Part shown: one piece after another, positions 53,784-63,537 of the stretch
Layout of the letters: each line of letters begins with the position of its first letter
Position numbering within the stretch: position 1 is the stretch's first letter
Origin: JBBRHQ01 sp963725315
GTDB taxonomy: Bacteria > Actinomycetota > Thermoleophilia > Solirubrobacterales > 70-9
Length of the DNA stretch: 64,000 bases
Assembly: GCA_963725315.1 (NCBI GenBank)
Contig: CAVRYA010000001.1
Coordinates: forward strand, 1-64,000
Direction of reading: 5' to 3'
Made by a program: the position numbers and the translations under genes
Notes under the pieces: generated by a model
Told to the model about the DNA's origin: nothing
Databases searched by the model: none
The model's input: the letters and a program-made list of their open reading frames with translations, nothing else

Positions 53784-53909
53784 CGCAAGCAGCGCGGTGG
53801 GTCACCAGCGCCCGCGACCAGTACCAGCGCTCCAAGGGCAGTGATAGCCAGCGCGGAGGCACCAGCGCGCTCGGCTGATAGGGTCGGATCGCGCCCGGAA
53901 GGAGGGTGA

Positions 53910-54302
53910 ATGAAGCGCTTCATGATCGCGTTCGTCGTGGTTTCCATTGCATCGGTCGCCGCCATCGGCGTCGCCATGGCGCGCGTCACGCACTACCCCA
54001 CGACTCTCGATGCGACTGGAGTAGGGACGGCGCTGCCCCCGAGCAACGTATTCATCGAGTACGGCCGCGTTCACTCCCCGAAGCGCTTCTGCCAATCGGA
54101 TCGAAGCCTGAAAATGGTCGCCCAATACCCGAACGGCTCGCACAAGGTGCTCGACACTGGGCGTTCGAGCCACAATGGAGCTTACGCCTTGGTTGGGGAC
54201 TTCACCGGCTCCGAAGGGGGGACGATCACGGCGGCCCGGAAGCGGTTCGGAAGGCCCGGCCACCGTCAGATCTGCAGCGCCGGGTCGACCCCGGTGGATT
54301 AG
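53910..54302 (+). CDS. Secreted protein, unknown
   Basis: 130 residues. Signal MKRFMIAFVVVSIASVAAIG-VAMARV; mature YPTTLDATGVGTALPPSNVF, IEYGRVHSPKRFCQSDRSLK, MVAQYPNGSHKVLDTGRSSH, NGAYALVGDFTGSEGGTITA, ARKRFGRPGHRQICSAGSTP. Two Cys may pair. The short beta-domain with F-x-G-x-V..C-x-x-R-x-V resembles carboxypeptidase-regulatory-like secreted domains. GGAGGG before ATG. Confidence 0.65.
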   Translation: MKRFMIAFVVVSIASVAAIGVAMARVTHYPTTLDATGVGTALPPSNVFIEYGRVHSPKRFCQSDRSLKMVAQYPNGSHKVLDTGRSSHNGAYALVGDFTGSEGGTITAARKRFGRPGHRQICSAGSTPVD

Positions 54303-54329
54303 GCAGCGCAGCGACCTCGGGCGATTCGG

Positions 54330-54620
54330 TCCCTGCCGCTGCGGTCGGCGGGGCTCTACCACGGTCACCAGGGCGTGCGACGGTTCTTCCGTGACTGGCT
54401 CGCCCCTTGGGACGACTACAAGATCGAAACCAGCGACTGCATCGACGCGGGCGATGCGGTCGTGCTTGTCTTCCGCCAAGCTGGAACGGGCCGGGGCAGC
54501 GGTGTCAGGATCGAGCGCGACTTCTTCGGCGTCTTTGAGCTGAAGGACTCGAAGGTCGTCCGCTTCCGGTTGTTCGAGTCCCGCGAGCAGGCCCTTGAAG
54601 CCGCCGGGCTGTCGGAGTAG
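54330..54620 (+). pseudogene. NTF2-like gene, 5'-truncated
   Basis: Reads SAGLYHGHQGVRRFFRDWLA, PWDDYKIETSDCIDAGDAVV, LVFRQAGTGRGSGVRIERDF, FGVFELKDSKVVRFRLFESR, EQALEAAGLSE. Nearly the C-terminal two-thirds of the 40891 gene; start module and first helices are missing. The end module is intact. Confidence 0.75.
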
Positions 54621-54682
54621 GCCAATAGGCAGCGTTCTGGGCATTCCATAGCTCCTACTCAACTAGGCCAAGGCCAGAGCGG

Positions 54683-54688
54683 GATACT
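54683..54688 (+). promoter_or_regulatory. Array head -10 element GATACT
   Basis: GATACT-GCAAAGGCG-ATG, nine bases before the start at 54698. Confidence 0.55.
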
Positions 54689-54697
54689 GCAAAGGCG

Positions 54698-55093
54698 ATG
54701 TCGCAGGAGAACGTGGAGATCGTGCGGGCGGCCCTGACCGCGTTGAACCGGGGGGATTTGCAGGCGGCTTTCAAAGACGCGGCCCCGGAAGCCGAAGTTG
54801 ACCTTTCGCGAGCAGTCGGTCTGGACCGCGGCGTGTATCGCCTCGACCAGTTTCGACGCGTCACGGAGGAGTTCGCCAAGAGCTGGGAGTCCGTTCGGTA
54901 CGAGGCTGATGAGTTCATTGAGGCCGGGGAGTACGTGGTGACGCCCTTCACAAACCGTCTCCTGGGCCGCGATGGGGTCGAGGTGCAGGCTCGCGGCACC
55001 TGGCTTTGGACGATCCGTGACGGAGTCATCACGCGGCTTTGCCTCTATCAAGAGCTGCAAGACGCCCTCGAAGCCGCCGGACTGTCGGAGTAG
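54698..55093 (+). CDS. NTF2/SnoaL-like protein (plus array, last)
   Basis: 131 residues, MSQENVEIVRAALTALNRGD ... QDALEAAGLSE. Core LQAAFKDAAPEAEVDLSRAV, GVYRLDQFRRVTEEFAKSWE, SVRYEADEFIEAGEYVVTPF, GTWLWTIRDGVITRLCLYQE. Close to the 38760 product on the opposite strand, so the two arrays share lineages. Followed by spacer and the partial tRNA-His at 55315. Confidence 0.9.
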   Translation: MSQENVEIVRAALTALNRGDLQAAFKDAAPEAEVDLSRAVGLDRGVYRLDQFRRVTEEFAKSWESVRYEADEFIEAGEYVVTPFTNRLLGRDGVEVQARGTWLWTIRDGVITRLCLYQELQDALEAAGLSE

Positions 55094-55314
55094 CGCCCTC
55101 AGCCGCCACACGTTGCCTGGACCTTCCTCCCTCCTCGATCAGCGGCCCTGGCCGCACACTGCTACCGATTGCCCCAGCTACGGCAACCGCCTAGCCGTAT
55201 TGCAGGTGCTTGCCAACCGAGGTTTTGGAACAGATTGGAACCAGATTGGGACCAAGGTTTCGGCGCCCCGGGCTCGGCTCCCCCCTGAGATCGGCTCCGC
55301 AGAGCCAGTTTCGA

Positions 55315-55362
55315 TGAAGGTGAGCGACGGGACTCGAACCCGCGACCGCCTGGACCACAACC
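55315..55362 (-). repeat. Partial tRNA-His copy (att-like)
   Basis: 48 bases identical to 56672-56719, i.e. the tRNA-His 3' half plus five flanking bases, with no 5' half. With the copies at 45491 and 41761 it marks successive junctions behind the intact tRNA. Confidence 0.8.
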
Positions 55363-55838
55363 TCAGGTCTCGTGGTCAGGGGAGGTCGCTCAGGTACGGT
55401 GACCTTCGCTGAGGTGCTCTCAGATCGGCTGAGATTCGCTCATTGAGTTACCTCGGCTGCTACCACGACGCACCTTTCCCGAGCGCCGAATCAGGGCATC
55501 AACCCGTCCTGGCGGTGCAGGAGGGAGTCCCATCGTTCGTGATGAGGGGGGTCGCTTGTAGCCAAGCACGGTTTGGACTGCAGATGGACGCAAATGACGT
55601 CCAGCGATCCCTACCGCGATCATCGTCGAGCCCGTGACCGCGCCGAAGCCCGCCCGCGAGCCCGCCCAGGCACCCGAGCGCCGGCCGGACCATCACCGGG
55701 CGCGCGGTCTGGGTCGCGCCGCGGGGCTTCCGACCCACCAGGGGAGCCGGCCCGGGCGGCGGAGGCGGCGTCCGGCCGGGTTGATCGGCGCGTCCGGGCG
55801 GCGCCAAGCCACACCTCTCCCATTGACAGGAGGCGCTG
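55363..55838. other. No gene
   Basis: About 475 bases with no supportable gene; long high-GC frames through it have no family character. The end (ATTGACAGGAGGCGCTGATG near 55825) holds the ribosome site of the next gene. Confidence 0.4.
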
Positions 55839-56621
55839 ATGCACGATCATGGGAACAGGATGGGAACCCGGCTCAGCGGCAGGAGGAGCAGGGCAGCGAT
55901 CGCGCTCGCCGCTTGCTGCGGGATGGCCGCGAGCGCGGCGCTCCTGGCTCCGGGCAGCGCCTCGCCAAGGGGGCAGGTCGCCAAGAGCCCGGTGACGATC
56001 TCCGGCGGCAACCGCAGCGCCCACGTGCGTATCTACGAGCAGCGCAACTATCTCCAGGTCACCGGCGGCGACGTCAAGGGATGCGACCAGGCGACCAGGG
56101 CCGGATGCTGGCTCGGGGCGGTCAGCCGTGTCCTGGTCCAGATGGGGCCCTACCCCGACAAGGTAGAGGTCAAGAATCCGCTGCCAGTCCCGCTCACCGT
56201 CCACCTCGGAAACGGCTCGGATAAGTTCATCGGCAACGCCGAACCGGACACCTGCTATCCGCAAGGCGCGCGGCGCAATCGCTGCTACGGAGGGGGAGGA
56301 AACGACCGCTGCATCACCGGGCCGCGCAATAGCGATTGCGTCGGCGACGGGGGCGATGACTATGCCAGGTTCAGTACCGGCAGCGATGGATGCTGGGGCG
56401 ATTACTCCCCCAAACCCGACGATCCCCGCCAGGGACCTCCCGGCAACGACGTCTGCGTCATGGGCCCGGGCAAGGACGGCGCCCATGGCGGCCCGGGCAA
56501 CGACCGCCTCTACGGGGGCCCCGACCCCGACCAGCTCTATGGCCAGGCCGGGCGCGACTACTGCAACGGCGGACCGGGGCGCGGGAAGTCCCACACCTGC
56601 GAGCTGGGCCCAGGGCACTGA
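55839..56621 (+). CDS. Secreted RTX-like protein
   Basis: 260 residues. Signal MHDHGNRMGTRLSGRRSRAA, IALAACCGMAASAALLAPGS. Repeats in the second half: CYGGGGNDRCITGPRNSDCV, GDGGDDYARFSTGSDGCW, GPGKDGAHGGPGNDRLYGGP, DPDQLYGQAGRDYCNGGPGR, GGxGxD-type with several Cys. Secreted Ca-binding style; GACAGGAGG before ATG 55839. Lies between the last partial tRNA copy and the intact tRNA-His. Confidence 0.78.
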   Translation: MHDHGNRMGTRLSGRRSRAAIALAACCGMAASAALLAPGSASPRGQVAKSPVTISGGNRSAHVRIYEQRNYLQVTGGDVKGCDQATRAGCWLGAVSRVLVQMGPYPDKVEVKNPLPVPLTVHLGNGSDKFIGNAEPDTCYPQGARRNRCYGGGGNDRCITGPRNSDCVGDGGDDYARFSTGSDGCWGDYSPKPDDPRQGPPGNDVCVMGPGKDGAHGGPGNDRLYGGPDPDQLYGQAGRDYCNGGPGRGKSHTCELGPGH

Positions 56622-56675
56622 GGGGCAAGACTGGAGGTGAGGCCTGAACCTGGCTCGCTGAGCCAATTCCTTGAA

Positions 56676-56749
56676 GGTGAGCGACGGGACTCGAACCCGC
56701 GACCGCCTGGACCACAACCAGGAGCTCTACCAGCTGAGCTACGCCCACC
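56676..56749 (-). tRNA. tRNA-His (GTG)
   Basis: Cloverleaf complete. Acceptor GTGGGCG pairs with CGCTCAC, discriminator C73, and a G sits at -1 opposite it, the tRNA-His hallmark. Anticodon loop TTGTGGT gives GTG between CCTGG and CCAGG. T arm GCGGG-TTCGAGT-CCCGT. CCA is not encoded. Three shorter copies of its 3' half lie to the left in the same orientation. Confidence 0.95.
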
Positions 56750-56782
56750 GCGCCGCTCCAATCTAGCGCTCGCAGCACCCGC

Positions 56783-57655
56783 TCATTGCTCGATCGGCGG
56801 CGGCCCGGCGCTGGTGCGCAGCGCCCCGGCGCTGGCGGCGACCACCAGAGCAATCGCAACGATCTCCCGCGGCGCCAGGTCCTGGCCGAGGGCGATGAGG
56901 CCGATCAGCGCCGCCACCGCCGGTTCGAGGCTCATCAGGACGCCGAAGACCCCGGGCGGCAGCCGGCGCAGGGCCTCGAACTCGAACGAGTAAGGGATCA
57001 CCGAGCTGAGCACCGCCACCGCCACCCCGAGGGCGAGCAGGCGCGGGTCGAGGAAGTCTCCCCCGCCCCCCGCGATTCCGATCGGGGCGACGAGGAGGGC
57101 GGAGATCGCCATCCCGAGGGCGAGGCCGGTGCCGCCCTCGAAGATCTTTCCCAGCGCGCCGCCGATCAGGATGTAGGCGCCCCAGAAGACGCCAGCGACG
57201 AGCGCCAGGGCGGCGCCGGTCCCGTCGATGCCCCCGCCACCGAGCCCACCGGAGAGCAGGACGATGCCCGCGGCGGCGAGCAGTGCCCAGAGGAAGTCGA
57301 TCCTCCGGCGGGAGCTGAGGACCGCGACACCCAGTGGGCCGACGAACTCCAGGGTGACGGTGACCCCCAGGGGGAGGCGGTCGAGTGCCTCGTAGAAGCA
57401 GAGGTTCATCCCTGCCAGGGAGATCCCGAAGAGGACCACCGCCCGGGTAGCCGGGCGCGAGTGACCCTGTAGCGCCGGCCGCCAGATCGCCATCAGGATC
57501 ACGGCGGCGAAGAGCGTCCGCAGCAGCACCACCCCTGCCGGCCCGACCCGGTCGAAGAGCGTCGTGGCGAGGGCCGAGCCCGACTGCACGGTGACGATTG
57601 CGCCAAGCACGAGCGCGACCGGGAACGCCGTGCCGCTCTGCCGCTCGCCCTTCAT
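56783..57655 (-). CDS. EamA/DMT-family transporter, RhtA-like
   Basis: 290 residues, ten helices in two EamA repeats. GTAFPVALVLGAIVTVQSGS, TLFDRVGPAGVVLLRTLFAA, VLFGISLAGMNLCFYEALDR, PLGVTVTLEFVGPLGVAVLS in the first; GAALALVAGVFWGAYILIGG, VAVAVLSSVIPYSFEFEALR, FGVLMSLEPAVAALIGLIAL in the second. The NLCFYEALDRLPLG segment is RhtA-like (threonine/homoserine exporters). Intact; substrate not certain. Confidence 0.85.
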   Translation of the reverse strand: MKGERQSGTAFPVALVLGAIVTVQSGSALATTLFDRVGPAGVVLLRTLFAAVILMAIWRPALQGHSRPATRAVVLFGISLAGMNLCFYEALDRLPLGVTVTLEFVGPLGVAVLSSRRRIDFLWALLAAAGIVLLSGGLGGGGIDGTGAALALVAGVFWGAYILIGGALGKIFEGGTGLALGMAISALLVAPIGIAGGGGDFLDPRLLALGVAVAVLSSVIPYSFEFEALRRLPPGVFGVLMSLEPAVAALIGLIALGQDLAPREIVAIALVVAASAGALRTSAGPPPIEQ

Positions 57656-57680
57656 CGCCTGCCGAATCTAGACTCCCGCC

Positions 57681-58106
57681 ATGGCGAGGGAGTTCAGCCA
57701 CCGGATCCGGGTCCGCTTCTCCGACTGCGACCCGCAGAACGTCCTCTTCTACGCCAACCACCTCGAGTACTTCGACGTCGCGATCACCGAGCTTTGGCGT
57801 GAGGCGACCGAGTCCTACGACGCGATGACCGATGGCGGGGTCGACATCGTCGTCGCCGAGGCCGGGATCCGCTATATCGCGCCGGTCCGCTTCGACTCCG
57901 AGGTGGACGTGAGCGTGGCGGTGACCAGGCTCGGGACCACGGCGATGTCCTCGCACCTGACGATCGCCGAGCACGGTGAGCTGCGTAGCGAGGGCGACCT
58001 GCGCCACGTATTCGTCGCGGTCGGCTCGGGCGAGAAGGTCCCGATCCCCAACGCGATCCGCGCCGGCTTGGAGCCCTACCTGACCGAGGCCGGCGCCAGC
58101 TCTTGA
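57681..58106 (+). CDS. 4HBT-family acyl-CoA thioesterase
   Basis: 141 residues, hot-dog fold. RIRVRFSDCDPQNVLFYANH then LEYFDVAITELWREA: the D-x-D-x-x-x-x-x-Y-N active-site pattern of YbgC/FadM-like enzymes (FSDCDPQNVLFYANHLEYFD). Then GIRYIAPVRFDSEVDVSVAV, MSSHLTIAEHGELRSEGDLR, VFVAVGSGEKVPIPNAIRAG. Divergent from the EamA gene. Hydrolyses acyl-CoA thioesters; substrate unknown. Confidence 0.88.
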   Translation: MAREFSHRIRVRFSDCDPQNVLFYANHLEYFDVAITELWREATESYDAMTDGGVDIVVAEAGIRYIAPVRFDSEVDVSVAVTRLGTTAMSSHLTIAEHGELRSEGDLRHVFVAVGSGEKVPIPNAIRAGLEPYLTEAGASS

Positions 58107-58131
58107 GGAAGTCCGCGCGCTTCCCCTGCCT

Positions 58132-59187
58132 TCAGCAGCTTCGGGGCGCCGGATCCGAGCGATCGACCCTGGCCAGCTCCTTGCGGTTCGAGCCGTTGCC
58201 ACAGTTGATCACCGAGTCGCGGGTTCGGTCGACCGCGAGCAGCGTGTCGATGCCGGAGTCGCCGAACAGCTTGTCGCGACCGCGACCGCCGATGATTCTG
58301 TCCCCGCCTCCCATGCCGTGGATCAGGTCGCTCCCACGCCCACCCTTGAGCGTGTTACGGCCGCCGTCGCCGGATAGCTCGTCGCCCTGCGAGCTGCCGA
58401 TCAGGGTCTCGATGCCCGTCAACGTGTCCAGGCCCGTGACCGTGTTGTTCTCGTAGATCTGCCCGTTGATCTTGCCGGCGACGCTCTCGAGGGCCGCGCC
58501 GTAGGACACGGTGTCCCCGCCGGGACCTCCGTTGAGGGCGTCGGGCGCAACGTCGCCGCCACCGAGTAGGTCGTCTCCACCCCTGGCGTTGACCTCGAGC
58601 GGAACCGTTGCAAAGGTGTCCCCCGGAACCGCTCCATTGGCCCGGACCCGGTCGCCACGCGACGATCCCTCGGCCCTGAACAGATCGACTCCGCCGGGGG
58701 TGATGTCGACGTCGGGTGAGGAGCCCTTGAGGTCGGCGGGATTCGTGTTCACGCCCGCCGCACCGAAGCGGAGGTCGAGCGACGCTGAGACGGCCCTCAG
58801 CTCAACCGCGTCGTCGCCTCCCCTGAGATCGAGGTCGATCGCCGCCTTCGCCAGCTTGGCGGGATCGTCGATCGTGACCAGCGACGGAGCGACACCAACC
58901 CCTCCGCCAGAGCCGTCGGTGACGTCGATCGTCTTAGTGGTGGCCGCCGTCGCCGTGCCTCCGGAGCAGGAGATCGGCGTGCCGGTTCCATCCTGGACCT
59001 GGATCTGAGCACCAACCACCTCGAGGCGCATCGCGTCGTCGGAGGTGAGGATGACGTCGATCAGTCCCGTCGGCGGCGGGTAGTACGTGCAGCTCGTCGC
59101 GGCCGTCGCCGTGCCCGCCGGGCCGAGCAGGCCGACGACGGCAAGGGCCCCCACGATCAGGCCGCGAGTGGACGACGCTCCCGACAC
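58132..59187 (-). CDS. Secreted RTX-like calcium-binding protein
   Basis: 351 residues. Signal SSTRGLIVGALAVVGLLGPA, GTATAATSC. Middle: DLDLRGGDDAVELRAVSASL, RAEGSSRGDRVRANGAVPGD; C-terminal RTX: ARGGDDLLGGGDVAPDALNG, GPGGDTVSYGAALESVAGKI, GLDTLTGIETLIGSSQGDEL, SGDGGRNTLKGGRGSDLIHG, MGGGDRIIGGRGRDKLFGDS. Ca-binding beta roll, likely surface or secreted. Intact. Confidence 0.85.
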   Translation of the reverse strand: MSGASSTRGLIVGALAVVGLLGPAGTATAATSCTYYPPPTGLIDVILTSDDAMRLEVVGAQIQVQDGTGTPISCSGGTATAATTKTIDVTDGSGGGVGVAPSLVTIDDPAKLAKAAIDLDLRGGDDAVELRAVSASLDLRFGAAGVNTNPADLKGSSPDVDITPGGVDLFRAEGSSRGDRVRANGAVPGDTFATVPLEVNARGGDDLLGGGDVAPDALNGGPGGDTVSYGAALESVAGKINGQIYENNTVTGLDTLTGIETLIGSSQGDELSGDGGRNTLKGGRGSDLIHGMGGGDRIIGGRGRDKLFGDSGIDTLLAVDRTRDSVINCGNGSNRKELARVDRSDPAPRSC

Positions 59188-59243
59188 GGAGCGAACTTAC
59201 CAGCCGGCTCCGTGGCGCATACGCGTTCTGTCCCGGATGGGGC

Positions 59244-61553
<2,310 letters not shown>

Positions 61554-61573
61554 CGCCTTTGAAGCCTGGAATC

Positions 61574-61603
61574 ACTATAGCGGACAATGGTGGTAGGAGC
61601 CAA
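61574..61603 (-). promoter_or_regulatory. Promoter of lon
   Basis: Minus strand TTGGCT (61603-61598), 18-base spacer, TATAGT (61579-61574), about 20 bases before the ATG. No HAIR/CIRCE heat-shock repeat is seen nearby. Confidence 0.55.
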
Positions 61604-61642
61604 TGATTTGCTCCGCCCATTAACTCGGCTAGACTGCTCCTT

Positions 61643-62140
61643 GTGAGGAGCGCCACAACCGTCAAGGCAGGCAGCGACAGCGCCTCATCCGAAGCCCAGG
61701 CTCCGGCAGGAGGATGCGCGCTCACGGTCATCCGCCTGGCGCGGATGGCCGGTTACCGGATCGGTCGAGCGCTGGCGGACTTGGGAATGCGCACCCACGA
61801 GTTCGGGGTCCTCGACCACCTCGACCGGGCCGGCCCGATCTCCCAGCAGGAGCTGGGAGCAGCTTTGCGGATCGATCCCAGCAACCTCGTTGGCCTGCTC
61901 GACGCGCTGCAGCAAGACGGCCTGGTCGTGCGGGCGCGTGACGCCGCCGATCGCCGCCGCCACCTGGTCGGCCTCACCGACGCCGGTCACGGGCGGCTCG
62001 AAAGCGCCAAGCGGGCGTCGGCCGAGGCTGAAGCCGAGCTGCTCGCCCCGCTCGCCCCGGCAGAGCGCCGTCGTTTCCTCGCCAGCCTCGAGCGCCTGGC
62101 CAGTCACGCCTGCTCGAGCCCGCCTGGCCGCCGCTGCTGA
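61643..62140 (+). CDS. MarR-family regulator
   Basis: 165 residues, GTG 61643. LTVIRLARMAGYRIGRALAD, LGMRTHEFGVLDHLDRAGPI, SQQELGAALRIDPSNLVGLL, DALQQDGLVVRARDAADRRR, HLVGLTDAGHGRLESAKRAS: recognition helix SNLVGLLDALQQDGLVVR and the wing with DAADRRRH are classical. Divergent from lon. A 16-base palindrome follows its stop (62196). Confidence 0.9.
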   Translation: MRSATTVKAGSDSASSEAQAPAGGCALTVIRLARMAGYRIGRALADLGMRTHEFGVLDHLDRAGPISQQELGAALRIDPSNLVGLLDALQQDGLVVRARDAADRRRHLVGLTDAGHGRLESAKRASAEAEAELLAPLAPAERRRFLASLERLASHACSSPPGRRC

Positions 62141-62195
62141 CGGCGGCAGCAGGTCTCCGCGCAAGACGGAGCCAATTGCGGATCTGTGTGAGCAA

Positions 62196-62211
62196 ACGTC
62201 AACATTGACGT
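62196..62211. promoter_or_regulatory. Palindrome, possible operator
   Basis: ACGTCAA-CA-TTGACGT, seven-base arms, between the MarR gene and the riboswitch, so over the promoter region of the M23-like gene. It could be the MarR site. Confidence 0.45.
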
Positions 62212-62237
62212 CTACACTGTCGCGACCCTGACCACCG

Positions 62238-62356
62238 GCATTGCCTAATCCCGAGCAACGCTCGGGAGCGGGGGAACCGAGCGTTTGGGGCGAACCCACC
62301 GGAACGTGGGGGCGCTGCTCCTTTGGCGCCAGCCCGACAGCTAACCCCGTAGGCCG
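62238..62356 (+). ncRNA. c-di-AMP riboswitch (ydaO/yuaA type)
   Basis: The conserved blocks are present in order: GCCTAATCCCGAGC, GAGCGGGGGAACC, TTGGGGCGAACCCACC, and CCCGACAGCTAACCCCGTAG then GC, which with GCCTA closes P1. Turns off expression when c-di-AMP is high; in actinobacteria these switches commonly precede cell-wall hydrolases, as here. Confidence 0.95.
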
Positions 62357-62371
62357 AATAAGGAGACTGGT

Positions 62372-62986
62372 TTGTTCGGCACTCGCATCAAGGCAGCGAT
62401 CGCGACGGCGGGCGCTGCGACGGCGGCGCTCGTTTCACTGGCCCCGGCCGCCGCAGCCCCGGCCTGCCACAGCAGCTCGGGCGGGATCGGCACTTCCGGA
62501 AGCAATTGCCGCACGGGCGGCTACGTCAATCCGTTCGCCGGCCAGAGATGGGGCCCGGGCAGGATCGACATGGGCATCGACCTGGCACCCCTGCGGCGCG
62601 AGCCGGTTGTGGCGATCGGCGACGCGAAGGTCCTCGGCTCAGACAGCCGCAGCGGCTGGCCCGGCGGGCACTTCATCTGGTACCGGTTGCTCAACGGCGA
62701 CCATGCCGGCGACATCGTCTTCGTCGCAGAGCACCTGCGACGGCTCGTCCCGGCTGGCACCGTGGTCCGCGCCGGCGAGCGGATCGCCACCGCCATTCCC
62801 GGCTCGCCCTGGACCGAATGGGGCTGGGCGACCCGTAGCGGTGAGACCCGCGCCGCGCCGTGCTACTACGAAGGCATGCCGACCAACTCGGGGCGCGAGA
62901 TGGGCCGGTTCCTGCGATCGCTGGGCGGGAAGTTCATCCAGCGCCTGGGTCCGGGGCCCGACTGGCCGAGCGGCAGGCTCTGCTGA
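62372..62986 (+). CDS. Secreted M23-like protein lacking the first metal ligand
   Basis: 204 residues, TTG 62372 with AAGGAG upstream. Signal FGTRIKAAIATAGAATAALV, SLAPAAAAPA. Domain: FAGQRWGPGRIDMGIDLAPL, REPVVAIGDAKVLGSDSRSG, WPGGHFIWYRLLNGDHAGDI, VFVAEHLRRLVPAGTVVRAG, ERIATAIPGSPWTEWGWATR. This is the lysostaphin (M23) fold order, but H-x-G-x-D is D-M-G-I-D, so the first zinc ligand is missing and catalysis is doubtful. Under the riboswitch, so linked to wall homeostasis. Confidence 0.75.
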   Translation: MFGTRIKAAIATAGAATAALVSLAPAAAAPACHSSSGGIGTSGSNCRTGGYVNPFAGQRWGPGRIDMGIDLAPLRREPVVAIGDAKVLGSDSRSGWPGGHFIWYRLLNGDHAGDIVFVAEHLRRLVPAGTVVRAGERIATAIPGSPWTEWGWATRSGETRAAPCYYEGMPTNSGREMGRFLRSLGGKFIQRLGPGPDWPSGRLC

Positions 62987-63007
62987 GGCCTCCGGCATGG
63001 CCGGGCG

Positions 63008-63469
63008 TCACGGCTTGAACACCATCAGGGCGAGAATCGCCACCACGATCGCGGCCGCGACGTAGTTGACCGCCATCGAGCGGCCGTCGTCGAGCAGCTC
63101 ACGCAGCTCGGGGCTCGCCGGGCGCCCCTCCCCGGCCAGCCGCGTCGCCAGCAGGCGGGCCTGCTTCGGTCGCTGCCCGCCCAGGGCCCCGAGGGCGAGG
63201 GCGAGCAGGAAGAGACCGAGGGCGGCGCTGATCCAGCCGTCGCCGAAGCTGAAGTCTCCGAGGCCGACCAACCAGAGCCCGCAGACGAAGACCAGGGTGC
63301 CGCCCACCATCACCAAGACCGCACCGATCCGGCTCAGTCCGAGCAGAAGCGCGATCTCAGCCGGAGCCTCGCGCCGGCGGGCCGATTCGAAGGAGACCCC
63401 GGCGACAGCCACGCCGGAAACGAAGGCGAGGGCCCCGAGGATGTGGAGGAAGAGTGCGAACTCGGTCAC
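63008..63469 (-). CDS. DUF2269 family membrane protein
   Basis: 154 residues from GTG 63469. Four helices: TEFALFLHILGALAFVSGVA, VLVMVGGTLVFVCGLWLVGL, ISAALGLFLLALALGALGGQ, MAVNYVAAAIVVAILALMVF, with LARTL-like cytoplasmic loop RRREAPAEIALLLGLSRIG. DUF2269 pattern (FLHILGA..F.G). Role unknown. An upstream in-frame start at 63559 is less likely since the helix begins at 63469. Confidence 0.75.
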   Translation of the reverse strand: MTEFALFLHILGALAFVSGVAVAGVSFESARRREAPAEIALLLGLSRIGAVLVMVGGTLVFVCGLWLVGLGDFSFGDGWISAALGLFLLALALGALGGQRPKQARLLATRLAGEGRPASPELRELLDDGRSMAVNYVAAAIVVAILALMVFKP

Positions 63470-63537
63470 GCCCGGAGTCTTGCGGATCCTCGGCTGATTC
63501 CGGGCTAGGACCCCGACGGGCCAGTCGCTCGCCCCCG

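Noticed and set aside
38760..55093. Integron with attC sites
   Set aside because: The conserved junctions code for protein ends and lack attC-like imperfect palindromes; no IntI gene is present, only a tRNA-type tyrosine recombinase relic.
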